A stretch of DNA of 37,656 nucleotides, taken from Candidatus Acetothermia bacterium (lineage in GTDB: Bacteria; Bipolaricaulota; Bipolaricaulia; Bipolaricaulales; Bipolaricaulaceae). The notes beneath the pieces were generated by a model, which saw nothing but the letters and a program-made list of their open reading frames with translations, did not search any database and was not told the DNA's origin. Positions 29,484 to 37,656 of the stretch are shown here, one piece after another (the first letter of the stretch is position 1; each line of letters opens with the position of its first letter). A program made the position numbers and the translations under genes. Location: positions 1 through 37,656 of the forward strand of contig JANLFW010000014.1 in NCBI GenBank assembly GCA_024653305.1, written 5' to 3'.

Positions 29484-30793
29484 CGCCACTCCCCTTCCGT
29501 GGAGAGAAGCGACCGCCGCACCGCGGCCGCCTCCCCACCGCCGAGCACGTGGGATACCGCCCGGAATAGATCATAGGCAGAAGTCAGGACCAACCGGTGG
29601 TCGCGGCAGCCGCGGCGGACCGCGTCCGTCCACTGCGGACCCCGCCGACGCGGGTCCAGACGCGGCTCGGCCAGGGCCAGGAGCATCCCCCGGAGCTCCC
29701 GGCCCCCGTCGGCCCGCAGCCGGTCGAGGTCGAGGAGGAGGGCACGGTGCTCCTCCGGCCCCACCGGGGAAAACAGCGCGAGGGCAACCCGCACCAAGAG
29801 GTCCCCATCCGGCGATGTGGCCGTAAACGATCCGGGACCCTCCACCGCAGGAGAACACGCGAACCCCAGGCGCGCGAGCGCGGCCCGGGCCGCGGCGGCC
29901 AACCCCTGGACCCCACGCGGGAACAGGAGGCCGCGCAGGGCATCGTAGCCCTCTCGGGCCGCGCGAAGCCCCTCCTCCCGCCGGGCGAGCCGCTCCCGCT
30001 CCCGGGCGAGCTCTCCCTCCTCCCGGCCCAGTTCCTCCTCCCCGGGCAAGCGGTACCCAGAAAGCCAATCCGGGGCCCCGGCCGCGAGCGGGGCCGAGGC
30101 CAGGGCCCCTAGCGCCGGGACCAGAAGCTCCCCGGCTTCGGCGGGATGGGCCCCGGGGAAGGCGGGCAGGAACACGATCCGGCCGGTCCCCACCGGCAGG
30201 TCCCACGCCGCCACGTCCCCGACCCGGGTGCGCGCCAACACCTGGCCGAACGCCTCCAGAGGGGCCCCCAAGCTCGCCGCGATCACCGCCTCGTAGCCGA
30301 GGGCTTGGAATGCCGAAAGGTACGGGTAGAGCGGGTGGGCCGCGTCCAGGTTGGTCACGTCCCGCCCCCGGCGGGGGAGGAACCGCAGCCCCTGGGAGAA
30401 GCCCAGATGGTGGGGCCCGGCGGTGAGGGAGACCCGCGGGAGGAACGCGTACCGATCGAGACGCCGTGGCGGGTTCCCGGCGATCTCCACCCCCTCCCCG
30501 GGAGGGCGCACCCGCACCCCCACGATCCCGCCCCCGCGGAAGAGGAGGTCCTCCAGCTCCTCCCGCCGGGCGGAACACAGGTTCTCCAGGGCCCGGGATA
30601 GCCCGAGGTCCCGCCCAGGGTACAGGCGCCAAATCCCATCGGGCTCCAGCGACGCCTGGTGAAGCCACAGCTCGGGCAACGGCTCGGGGTCGATCAGCAC
30701 CGCATCGAAGCTGGCCAGGGACTCGGCCGTGGGGAACTCGGCCCGCACCACCCCCGGCCCCTCGACCTCCCACCCCAGGGCCAGAACGCGCAT
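29471..30793 (-). CDS. Unknown protein with coiled coil and nuclease-like C-terminal region
   Basis: A 440-residue protein with no clear family. The first 260 residues look like an alpha/beta domain that resembles a ThuA or glutamine-amidotransferase-like fold by pattern (FDAVLIDPEP, FRGGGIVGVRV, VGTGRIVFLPAFPG), but no catalytic Cys-His pair is evident. A charged coiled coil follows (about residues 270-315, EEELGREEGELARERERL). The last 120 residues, from LARLGFACSPAV, recall restriction-endonuclease-like domains in which a DGDLLVRV strand takes the place of the usual D...ExK site, so it is probably inactive. The ATG at 30793 lies 8 bases after TACAAT, another leaderless-type start. It overlaps mraY and is divergent from ogt. 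Confidence 0.6.
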   Translation of the reverse strand: MRVLALGWEVEGPGVVRAEFPTAESLASFDAVLIDPEPLPELWLHQASLEPDGIWRLYPGRDLGLSRALENLCSARREELEDLLFRGGGIVGVRVRPPGEGVEIAGNPPRRLDRYAFLPRVSLTAGPHHLGFSQGLRFLPRRGRDVTNLDAAHPLYPYLSAFQALGYEAVIAASLGAPLEAFGQVLARTRVGDVAAWDLPVGTGRIVFLPAFPGAHPAEAGELLVPALGALASAPLAAGAPDWLSGYRLPGEEELGREEGELARERERLARREEGLRAAREGYDALRGLLFPRGVQGLAAAARAALARLGFACSPAVEGPGSFTATSPDGDLLVRVALALFSPVGPEEHRALLLDLDRLRADGGRELRGMLLALAEPRLDPRRRGPQWTDAVRRGCRDHRLVLTSAYDLFRAVSHVLGGGEAAAVRRSLLSTEGEWRWKG

Positions 30794-30801
30794 CGCGCGC
30801 C

Positions 30802-30807
30802 ATTGTA
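30802..30807 (-). promoter_or_regulatory. Leaderless -10 box of the coiled-coil protein gene
   Basis: TACAAT on the minus strand ends 8 bases before the ATG at 30793; no Shine-Dalgarno sequence lies between. A strong -35 box is not seen. Confidence 0.5.
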
Positions 30808-30876
30808 CGGGCGAACCCGAACCCGGCCAACGCCGCCTTGCCCGCCCTATCCCCGTCGATGTACGCTCCCCCCGCC

Positions 30877-31338
30877 ATGGGCTGGGGACGGGTCCGCACG
30901 GCATGGGGGGAGTTCTACGCCGCGGCCAACGCGCGCGGGATCGTGGCCCTGAGGTTCCCCGGGGAGTTTCCGCCGGAGCCTCCGTGCGTCCTCGCCCCGC
31001 TGGTGGACGCCCTCGCCCGCGAGCTCGCCGAGTACCTCGAGGGGGAACGCACCTCGTTCGACCTGCCGCTCGACCTCGTGGGGACACCGTTCCAGCGCAC
31101 AGTATGGATGGCCCTGCGGGAGGTCCCGTACGGGGCCACCGTCACCTACGGGGAGCTGGCGCGGCGGGTGGGGCGGCCTCGGGCGGCGCGGGCGGTGGGC
31201 CAAGCGGTGGGGGCGAACCCGATCCCGATCTTGATCCCCTGCCACCGCGTGGTCCCGCGGGCGGGGGGCGTGGGCGGGTTCGGCCCGGGGCCCCATTGGA
31301 AGGCCCGCCTCCTTGCGCTGGAAGGGGTGGTCCCGTGA
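30877..31338 (+). CDS. ogt: Methylated-DNA--protein-cysteine methyltransferase
   Basis: Suicide repair protein that takes the methyl group from O6-methylguanine onto its Cys; about 153 residues, with a short N-terminal domain. Seen: FQRTVWMALREVPYGATVTYGELA, with the DNA-binding helix-turn-helix residues (RAARAVGQAVGANP), and the active-site PCHRVV with Cys. The ATG at 30859 would add six residues (MYAPPA); neither start has a ribosome site, so the choice is open. It is divergent from the coiled-coil gene, and two short hairpins follow its stop. Confidence 0.92.
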   Translation: MGWGRVRTAWGEFYAAANARGIVALRFPGEFPPEPPCVLAPLVDALARELAEYLEGERTSFDLPLDLVGTPFQRTVWMALREVPYGATVTYGELARRVGRPRAARAVGQAVGANPIPILIPCHRVVPRAGGVGGFGPGPHWKARLLALEGVVP

Positions 31339-31373
31339 TTCGTGATCCGTACGTAAAATGGGTGACGGGTGAG

Positions 31374-31412
31374 GCGAACCCACGGTTCGCTGGCGAGGCG
31401 CGGAGCGCTCCG
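31374..31412. terminator. Two short hairpins between convergent ogt and lptB
   Basis: A 7-bp stem (31374-31380 with 31384-31390, 3-base loop) and a perfect 12-base palindrome (31401-31412). Neither is followed by a T-run. They fill the 100-base gap between the two stop codons, where no gene is seen. Confidence 0.4.
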
Positions 31413-31438
31413 AGGAACCACGTTCGGTGTCACGGCCT

Positions 31439-32155
31439 CTAAAGCGAGAACGCCTCGCCGAGGTAGGCGAGGCGGGCGTTGGGATCGGCCAAGATCTCCT
31501 CCGGCGTCCCCGCCGCGAGGAGCTTTCCGGCGTGGATGAGGTAGGCCCGGCCCGTGATCCGAAGCGTGTCGCGCACGTTGTGGTCACACACGGCGATCCC
31601 GATCCCGGTTGCGGCGAGCCTCCGCACCAGGGCGGCGAGCTCGGCCACGGTGAGCGGATCGACCCCGGAGAACGGCTCGTCGAGGAGGAGGAACGCTGGC
31701 TTGGTCACGAGAGCCCGGGCGGTCTCCACCTTGCGCCGCTCCCCGGCGGAGAGCTTCCCCACCGGCCGGTCCAGGAACCCCCCGAGCCCCAGCTCCTCCA
31801 CCACCTGGTCGACCCGCCCGTTCCAACGGAGCCTCGCCCCCTCCAGGGCCAGGCGCAGGTTCCCCGCCACCGTGGCCCGCAGGAACACCGACGGCTCCTG
31901 AGGGAGGTAGTGGATCCCCATCCGCGCCCGCCGGAAGAACGGGAGCCCCGTGATGTCCCGGCCGTCCAGCCGCACGGTCCCCTGGGTCGGCCGGAGGAAC
32001 CCGGCCAAGAGGTAGAACGTCGTGGTCTTGCCGGCCCCGTTGGGACCAAGGAGCCCGGTCACCTCCCCGGCCCGGAACGCGAGGGACAGGCCGTCCACCG
32101 CCCGCCGCCGGCCGAACGCGCGAACAAGCCCCTCGCCCTCAAGGATTCCGGACAA
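31439..32155 (-). CDS. lptB: Lipopolysaccharide export ATPase
   Basis: ATPase of the LptBFGC machine that pulls LPS from the inner membrane; 238 residues. Seen: Walker A LLGPNGAGKTTTFY near residue 35, the LptB-specific stretch MGIHYLPQEPSVF near 83, signature LSAGERRKVE, Walker B FLLLDEPFSGVDP and the switch CDHNVRDTL. The YLPQEPS and HNVRDTL blocks separate LptB from LivF-type ATPases. The start is a TTG at 32155, the only one that gives the family N terminus (SGILEGEGLVRAF); it lies 17 bases inside the end of the lptC-like gene. Together with lptC it shows a double-membrane cell with LPS-type lipids. Confidence 0.93.
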   Translation of the reverse strand: MSGILEGEGLVRAFGRRRAVDGLSLAFRAGEVTGLLGPNGAGKTTTFYLLAGFLRPTQGTVRLDGRDITGLPFFRRARMGIHYLPQEPSVFLRATVAGNLRLALEGARLRWNGRVDQVVEELGLGGFLDRPVGKLSAGERRKVETARALVTKPAFLLLDEPFSGVDPLTVAELAALVRRLAATGIGIAVCDHNVRDTLRITGRAYLIHAGKLLAAGTPEEILADPNARLAYLGEAFSL

Positions 32156-32728
32156 GATATGCCCCCCGCACGCTCAGCCGGCCCTCCCCCGGCCAGGCCG
32201 AGAGAGACCCCCCGACCAGCACCACCCCATGCCCAACCATGAACACCCGGGACGCCAGGAGGAGGCCGCCCTCGAACAGGTACCGCCCGTCGGCGAACTT
32301 CACCTCCCACCCGTCCAGGGTGGCCTGGACGTCCACGAGGTCGATGCCCTCGCCCAACGCCCAGCGGGCTTCGGCCGCGACGAGGGACATCCCCTCCCGC
32401 GTGGCGCGCAGGCCCACGAGGACCAGCCCCCCGGACCACTGGGCGAGGTCACAGGTAAAGGAGATCCCCTCCCCTTCGCCGGTCACATCCCCAACCAGGG
32501 TCCACGCCCGGCCAAACCGGTCGGCGCGGATGGCATGGGCGGCGATCACCACGGCTACCTCGCCCGCGTGGAACAGGCGCACCTCGACCCCCTCCCCTTC
32601 CCAGCCCTCGTCGGTGCGGGCGAGGTACGTCATGCGCACCTCCCACCGTGGCCGCCCGTCCACGTCGTACACGGTCAGCCATGGCGCCTCCACCTGCACC
32701 GGCTGAGCGGCGAGAGCGAGGGAGAAGA

Positions 32729-32753
<25 letters not shown>
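32139..32753 (-). CDS. lptC: LptC-like LPS export protein
   Basis: A 204-residue protein with a signal or anchor segment (PRFLVPLIFSLALAAQ) followed by repeating beta strands. Seen: the LptC-type opening VYDVDGRPRWEVRMTYLA and alternating short strands (VEVRLFHAGEVAVVIAAHA), fitting the jellyroll of LptC/LptA/OstA proteins. Family members bridge LPS from LptFG to LptA in the periplasm. The call rests on fold pattern and on position before lptB; sequence identity in this family is low. The ATG at 32753 overlaps the pyrG stop by 25 bases and has only a weak ribosome site, so translation is probably coupled. LptA or LptD are not in the window. Confidence 0.7.
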
Positions 32754-34330
<1,577 letters not shown>

Positions 34331-34337
34331 CGCTTCC

Positions 34338-34343
34338 ATTTTA
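34338..34343 (-). promoter_or_regulatory. Leaderless -10 box of pyrG
   Basis: TAAAAT on the minus strand ends 7 bases before the TTG start at 34330. The ATG at 34339 overlaps the box itself. Family N terminus and box agree on the TTG. Confidence 0.6.
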
Positions 34344-34374
34344 CCCCGGGCCCACCCCGATGCCGAACCGCAGG

Positions 34375-34402
34375 TTGCGTGCCCCCGATCGATGGCTATA
34401 AT
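34375..34402 (+). promoter_or_regulatory. secG operon promoter
   Basis: TTGCGT (34375-34380), a 16-base spacer and TATAAT (34397-34402). The transcript should start near 34409, just before the AGGAG ribosome site of secG. Back to back with the pyrG promoter. Confidence 0.65.
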
Positions 34403-34424
34403 GGGCGATCAGGAGCGTGATGGG

Positions 34425-34655
34425 ATGGCGATCATCAAAACAGCGCTTCAGGTCCTGTTTCTCCTTGACTGCCTGGCCCTCATGGTCTTGGTGCTCATCC
34501 AGATGTCGGAGCATGCCACGCTGGGCGGGGCGTTCGGCGCAGGGATGTCCGCCACCGTGTTCGGTCGGGATGTGACCCGGGATCCGAAGAAGCTGGCCAC
34601 CGGGGTCCTCGGCGGGGTGTTCCTCGGCCTCGGCCTGATCCTGACCATCCTATAG
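34425..34655 (+). CDS. secG: Protein translocase subunit SecG
   Basis: Small inner-membrane partner of SecYE; 76 residues with two hydrophobic helices. Seen: first helix ALQVLFLLDCLALMVLVLIQ, the family turn GGAFGAGMSATVFGRD with conserved Gly and Phe residues, and a second helix LATGVLGGVFLGLGLILTIL. The ATG at 34425 follows AGGAG nine bases upstream. It is the first gene of a plus-strand unit with two peptide-type ATPases and the ITPase gene. Confidence 0.88.
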   Translation: MAIIKTALQVLFLLDCLALMVLVLIQMSEHATLGGAFGAGMSATVFGRDVTRDPKKLATGVLGGVFLGLGLILTIL

Positions 34656-34664
34656 GGGGCCACG

Positions 34665-35645
34665 GTGCCGCTCGTTGAAGTTCGAGACCTCAAGACGTAC
34701 TTCTACACGGAAGACGGGGTGGTCAAGGCCGTCGACGGCGTCAGCTTCGCCATCGAGCCCGAGCAAACCCTGGGGGTGGTGGGGGAGTCCGGGTGCGGGA
34801 AGTCCGTGACCGCCCTGTCCATCATGGGCCTGGTGCCGATGCCCCCGGGCAAGATCGTGAGCGGGGCGATCGTCCTCAGGCGGGACGGGAAGAACGTGGA
34901 GCTCACCAAGCTCAACCCCAAGGGCAGGGAATACCGGGGCATCCGCGGCAAAGAGATCGCCATGATCTTCCAGGAGCCGATGACCTCCCTGAACCCGGTG
35001 TTCACCGTGGGCTACCAGATCATGGAGGCCATCATCCTCCACCAAAAGGTGTCCAAGAAGGAGGCCCGGGAAAAGGCGATCGAGATGCTCCGCCAAGTGG
35101 GGATCCCCCTCCCCGAGCAACGGGTGGACGAGTACCCCCACCAGCTCTCCGGCGGGATGCGGCAACGGGCGATGATCGCCATGGCCCTGTCCTGCAACCC
35201 GTCGCTCCTCATCGCCGACGAACCGACCACCGCCCTCGATGTCACCATCCAGGCCCAGGTCCTGGATCTCATGCGCGACCTGCAGAAGCGGTTCCGCACC
35301 GCGATCATGTTCATCACCCACAACCTGGGAGTGGTGGCGGAGATGTGCGACGAGGTGGTGGTGATGTACCTGGGGAAGGTGGTGGAACACGCCCCGGTGC
35401 GCCCCCTGTACCACGACCCCAAGCACCCCTACACCCAAGGGCTGCTCCACTCCATCCCTTCGCTCGCCACCAAGAAGAAGCGGCTGGAGCCGATCAAGGG
35501 GGTCGTGCCCGACCCGCTGGACGCGCCGCCCGGGTGCCCGTTCAACCCACGGTGTCCGCATGTGATGGAGATCTGCTCCCGAGAGATGCCCCCCCTCAAA
35601 GAGGTGGCCGAGGAGCATAAAGCTGCGTGCTGGCTGTACGCGTAG
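34665..35645 (+). CDS. oppD: Oligopeptide/dipeptide ABC transporter ATPase (OppD type)
   Basis: ATPase of 326 residues for a peptide, nickel or oligosaccharide importer. Seen: Walker [10 protein letters not shown] near residue 43, Q-loop [10 protein letters not shown], signature LSGGMRQR, Walker [13 protein letters not shown], switch His ITHNLGVV, and the C-terminal OppD/F domain with its Cys cluster ([15 protein letters not shown]...C) that binds an iron-sulfur cluster in some relatives. GTG at 34665, ten bases after the secG stop, with AGGGGG upstream. No binding protein or permease genes are beside it in the window; they must be elsewhere. Confidence 0.9.
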   Translation: MPLVEVRDLKTYFYTEDGVVKAVDGVSFAIEPEQTLGVVGESGCGKSVTALSIMGLVPMPPGKIVSGAIVLRRDGKNVELTKLNPKGREYRGIRGKEIAMIFQEPMTSLNPVFTVGYQIMEAIILHQKVSKKEAREKAIEMLRQVGIPLPEQRVDEYPHQLSGGMRQRAMIAMALSCNPSLLIADEPTTALDVTIQAQVLDLMRDLQKRFRTAIMFITHNLGVVAEMCDEVVVMYLGKVVEHAPVRPLYHDPKHPYTQGLLHSIPSLATKKKRLEPIKGVVPDPLDAPPGCPFNPRCPHVMEICSREMPPLKEVAEEHKAACWLYA

Positions 35646-35654
35646 GGGGTGAAG

Positions 35655-36689
35655 ATGACCGCCGAGATGACAGAGGACAACATCCTGCTCCGGGTCAAGG
35701 GGCTCAAGAAGTACTTCCCGGTTCGGCGCGGCGTGCTCCGCCGGGTGGTGGGCTGGGTGAAGGCGGTGGACGATGTGGACCTGTTCATCCCCGCCGGGGA
35801 GACGCTGGGCCTCGTGGGGGAGTCCGGGTGCGGCAAGACCACGTGCAGCCGGGCCATCCTGCGCCTGGTGGAGCCCACCGCCGGGGAAGTGTGGTTCCGC
35901 TCCAAGACCCTGAACCAAGAGGTGGACATCGCCCGGACCGGCAAGCGCACCCTGAAGCTCCTCAGGCGGGAGATGCAGATCATCTTCCAGGACCCCTACT
36001 CCTCGCTGAACCCCCGCATGACGGTGGGGGACATCATCGGCGAGCCCCTCATCGTCCACCGGGTGGCCCGGGGCCGCGAGGTGCAAGAACGGGTGAAGGA
36101 GCTCCTGGAGGCGGTGGGGCTGAAGCCCGAGCACATGCGGCGCTATCCCCACGAGTTCTCCGGGGGCCAGCGGCAGCGCATCGGCATCGCCCGGGCGCTC
36201 GCGTTGGATCCCCAGCTCGTGGTGTGCGACGAGCCCGTGAGCGCCCTCGATGTGTCCATCCAAGCCCAGGTGCTGAACCTGCTCGAGGACCTCCAGGACC
36301 AGTTCAACCTCACGTACCTCTTCGTGGCCCATGACCTCTCGGTGGTGAAGCACATCTCGGACCGGGTGGCGGTGATGTACCTCGGGAAGATCGTGGAGCT
36401 CGCGGCTACCGAGATCCTGTTTACGAAGCCGCTTCACCCCTACACCGAGGCGCTGCTTTCCGCGGTGCCGGTGCCGGACCCGGACTACCAGGCGGAACGG
36501 ATCATCCTCCAGGGGGACGTGCCGAGCCCGGTCAACCCGCCCAAGGGCTGCTACTTCCACCCCCGCTGCCAGTACGCCAAGGAGATCTGCTCGCAAGAGA
36601 CGCCGAAGTTCAAGGACTACGGCGACAAGCACTTCGCCACCTGCCACTTCGCGTCCTCGCTTGCGCTGCGCGGCGTGAAGACGATGTGA
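35655..36689 (+). CDS. oppF: Oligopeptide/dipeptide ABC transporter ATPase (OppF type)
   Basis: Partner ATPase of 344 residues. Seen: the OppF N terminus [12 protein letters not shown] with an insert before the core, Walker [13 protein letters not shown] near residue 62, [15 protein letters not shown], signature FSGGQRQR, Walker [13 protein letters not shown] and switch VAHDLSVV, then the Cys-rich tail [15 protein letters not shown]. OppD and OppF act as a heterodimer. ATG at 35655 is favoured by AGGGGGTGA just upstream; GTG 35649 is possible. The stop overlaps the ITPase start (36686-36689). Confidence 0.9.
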   Translation: MTAEMTEDNILLRVKGLKKYFPVRRGVLRRVVGWVKAVDDVDLFIPAGETLGLVGESGCGKTTCSRAILRLVEPTAGEVWFRSKTLNQEVDIARTGKRTLKLLRREMQIIFQDPYSSLNPRMTVGDIIGEPLIVHRVARGREVQERVKELLEAVGLKPEHMRRYPHEFSGGQRQRIGIARALALDPQLVVCDEPVSALDVSIQAQVLNLLEDLQDQFNLTYLFVAHDLSVVKHISDRVAVMYLGKIVELAATEILFTKPLHPYTEALLSAVPVPDPDYQAERIILQGDVPSPVNPPKGCYFHPRCQYAKEICSQETPKFKDYGDKHFATCHFASSLALRGVKTM

Positions 36690-37444
36690 AGGTCCTGATC
36701 GGGACGGGGAACCCCGGGAAACTCCGGGAGATCCGCGGCATCCTGGGCCACATCCCGGGGATCGTGTGGCTCACGCCCCACGAGATCCAGGTCCCTGAGG
36801 TCGCCGAAGAGGGGGGTACCTTCCACGCCAACGCGGTGGCCAAAGCCCGCACGCTTGCTCGCCTCACCGGCTACCCGACCCTGGCCGAGGACTCCGGCCT
36901 GGAGGTGGACGCCCTCGGCGGGGCACCCGGGGTCCGTTCGGCCCGGTTTGCTGGGGAAGACAAGGACCCCGCTGCGAACAACCGAAGGCTCCTTTCGCTC
37001 CTCGCGGGGGCCTCCGACCGGCGGGGCCGGTTCCGGACCGTGGCCGCCCTGGCCCTCCCGGACGGGCGGATCTGGACGGCCGAGGGCGTGCTCGAAGGCC
37101 GGATCGCGGATGCGCCGCGGGGCAGCGGCGGCTTCGGCTACGATCCTCTCTTCATCCCAGAAGGGGAGACGCGGACCCTGGCGGAGATGAGCCCTGAGGA
37201 GAAGAACGCGATCTCCCACCGCCGCCGGGCTCTCGCGGGCCTGCGTTCCGTCCTTTTGGCCCTGGCTCGCGGAGGGCCGCCGCCCACAGCTTCCACTCCG
37301 CAAGAAGGCGGCTCAGCGCACAGTACCCCTCCGGAATCGGGGCGAGAAGATGGCGGCAGGCGTTGTAAGCTAGGGCCCGACAACCCCCGCCGCAGAGGAA
37401 CCGGAACGGGCAATCACGGCACCCAGGGATATCGGCAACCGTGA
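36686..37444 (+). CDS. rdgB: dITP/XTP pyrophosphatase (RdgB/HAM1)
   Basis: House-cleaning enzyme that hydrolyses dITP, ITP and XTP to the monophosphates. Seen: [11 protein letters not shown] at the N terminus, [14 protein letters not shown] near residue 66, GGFGYDPLF near 148 and SHRRRAL near 178. The core ends near residue 195, the normal length; the remaining 57 residues are low-complexity (rich in Gly, Pro, Arg) and antisense to the SPASM gene. GTG start at 36686 overlaps the oppF stop by 4 bases. Confidence 0.93.
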   Translation: MKVLIGTGNPGKLREIRGILGHIPGIVWLTPHEIQVPEVAEEGGTFHANAVAKARTLARLTGYPTLAEDSGLEVDALGGAPGVRSARFAGEDKDPAANNRRLLSLLAGASDRRGRFRTVAALALPDGRIWTAEGVLEGRIADAPRGSGGFGYDPLFIPEGETRTLAEMSPEEKNAISHRRRALAGLRSVLLALARGGPPPTASTPQEGGSAHSTPPESGREDGGRRCKLGPDNPRRRGTGTGNHGTQGYRQP

Positions 37445-37656
37445 CCCCTCGGATTTGTGCCAGGATCCCGGAGCCCTCGTAGATCGCGGCGAGAGGGCTC
37501 TCAGCGAGGCTTCCAGCCTTGAATTCCGGCCCCATGAGGCCTTGGCATGGGTATACCACCCCATCGGAACCTACGGCGATCACCCCAAATGCCGCACCAC
37601 ACCGATCCCGCCAGAGGGCGTCCATTCCACTCCAGGGATCGACCCCCTGCACGATG
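37152..37656 (-). CDS. C-terminal part of a radical-SAM/SPASM protein (clipped)
   Basis: The frame is open to the window edge, so the radical-SAM core lies outside. Seen: the SPASM pattern, with C-x17-C ending in SDGVVYPC, then C-x2-C-x5-C-x3-C in [14 protein letters not shown], and a later YCAL, ligands for auxiliary 4Fe-4S clusters. Such proteins modify peptides (RiPP maturases) or sulfatases (anaerobic sulfatase maturation); a mature-peptide gene, if any, is not in view. The last 40 or so residues are low-complexity and antisense to the ITPase tail. Function is open without the N-terminal part. Confidence 0.8.
   Translation of the reverse strand, partial: IVQGVDPWSGMDALWRDRCGAAFGVIAVGSDGVVYPCQGLMGPEFKAGSLAESPLAAIYEGSGILAQIRGVTVADIPGCRDCPFRFLCGGGCRALAYNACRHLLAPIPEGYCALSRLLAEWKLWAAALREPGPKGRNAGPREPGGGGRSRSSPQGSSPPGSASPLLG

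Noticed and set aside
34650-36647. 665-codon minus-strand open frame opposite oppD/oppF
   Set aside because: It is the mirror of two clear ATPases, and its His/Leu/Val-rich sequence has no family features.

Overview
This window reads as a compact piece of chromosome from a GC-rich, Gram-negative-type (diderm) bacterium. LptB- and LptC-like genes show that it builds a lipopolysaccharide-type outer membrane. Genes overlap by a few bases almost everywhere, GTG and TTG starts are common, and there are no rRNA genes, CRISPR arrays, transposases or phage genes. I cannot place the species. An uncultured deep-branching lineage such as Bipolaricaulota/Acetothermia would fit the gene mix, but that is a guess.

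Layout. Bases 1-3.9 kb hold a clipped gene end, a patatin-like phospholipase, an endonuclease III-like glycosylase, a LysW-like zinc-ribbon miniprotein too short for a normal ORF scan, a TauE-type exporter and two small proteins. A family of short hairpin repeats is scattered through this part. From 3.9 to 10.9 kb (minus strand) there is a phosphonate-type ABC transporter (phnD-phnC-phnE-phnE), followed by an AAA-type ATPase with its own promoter and a pyrimidine-nucleoside phosphorylase. Both PhnE permeases carry an extra N-terminal RDD-like membrane domain. From 10.9 to 17.8 kb lie dCMP deaminase and divergent ThyX (dTMP synthesis), then a seven-gene pyrimidine operon, pyrB-I-C-F-K-D-E, covering carbamoyl phosphate to OMP and UMP without carAB. 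From 17.8 to 22.8 kb is a BMP-family nucleoside-type ABC importer. From 22.8 to 26.8 kb are a secreted helical protein and a Crp-family regulator, PAS histidine kinase and Rcp1-like response regulator cluster. From 26.8 kb onward come tRNA-Leu(CAG) joined to gatA, mraY, an unknown coiled-coil protein, ogt, lptB, lptC, pyrG (CTP synthase), secG, two Opp/Dpp ATPases, an ITPase and a clipped radical-SAM/SPASM gene.

How the genes work together. The main theme is pyrimidines. The pyr operon makes UMP de novo and pyrG makes CTP. The dCMP deaminase supplies dUMP, which ThyX methylates. The BMP importer and the phosphorylase fit nucleoside uptake and salvage, and the ITPase cleans the nucleotide pool.

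Expression signals are the most unusual part. About nine genes have a -10 box (TATAAT or a close relative) only 6-9 bases before the start codon and no Shine-Dalgarno sequence, so their mRNAs should be leaderless. gatA starts three bases after the mature 3' end of a tRNA, so tRNA processing itself would release a nearly leaderless gatA message. In contrast, both solute-binding-protein genes and two small proteins have strong Shine-Dalgarno sites, and both binding-protein genes are followed by a strong stem-loop without a T-run.
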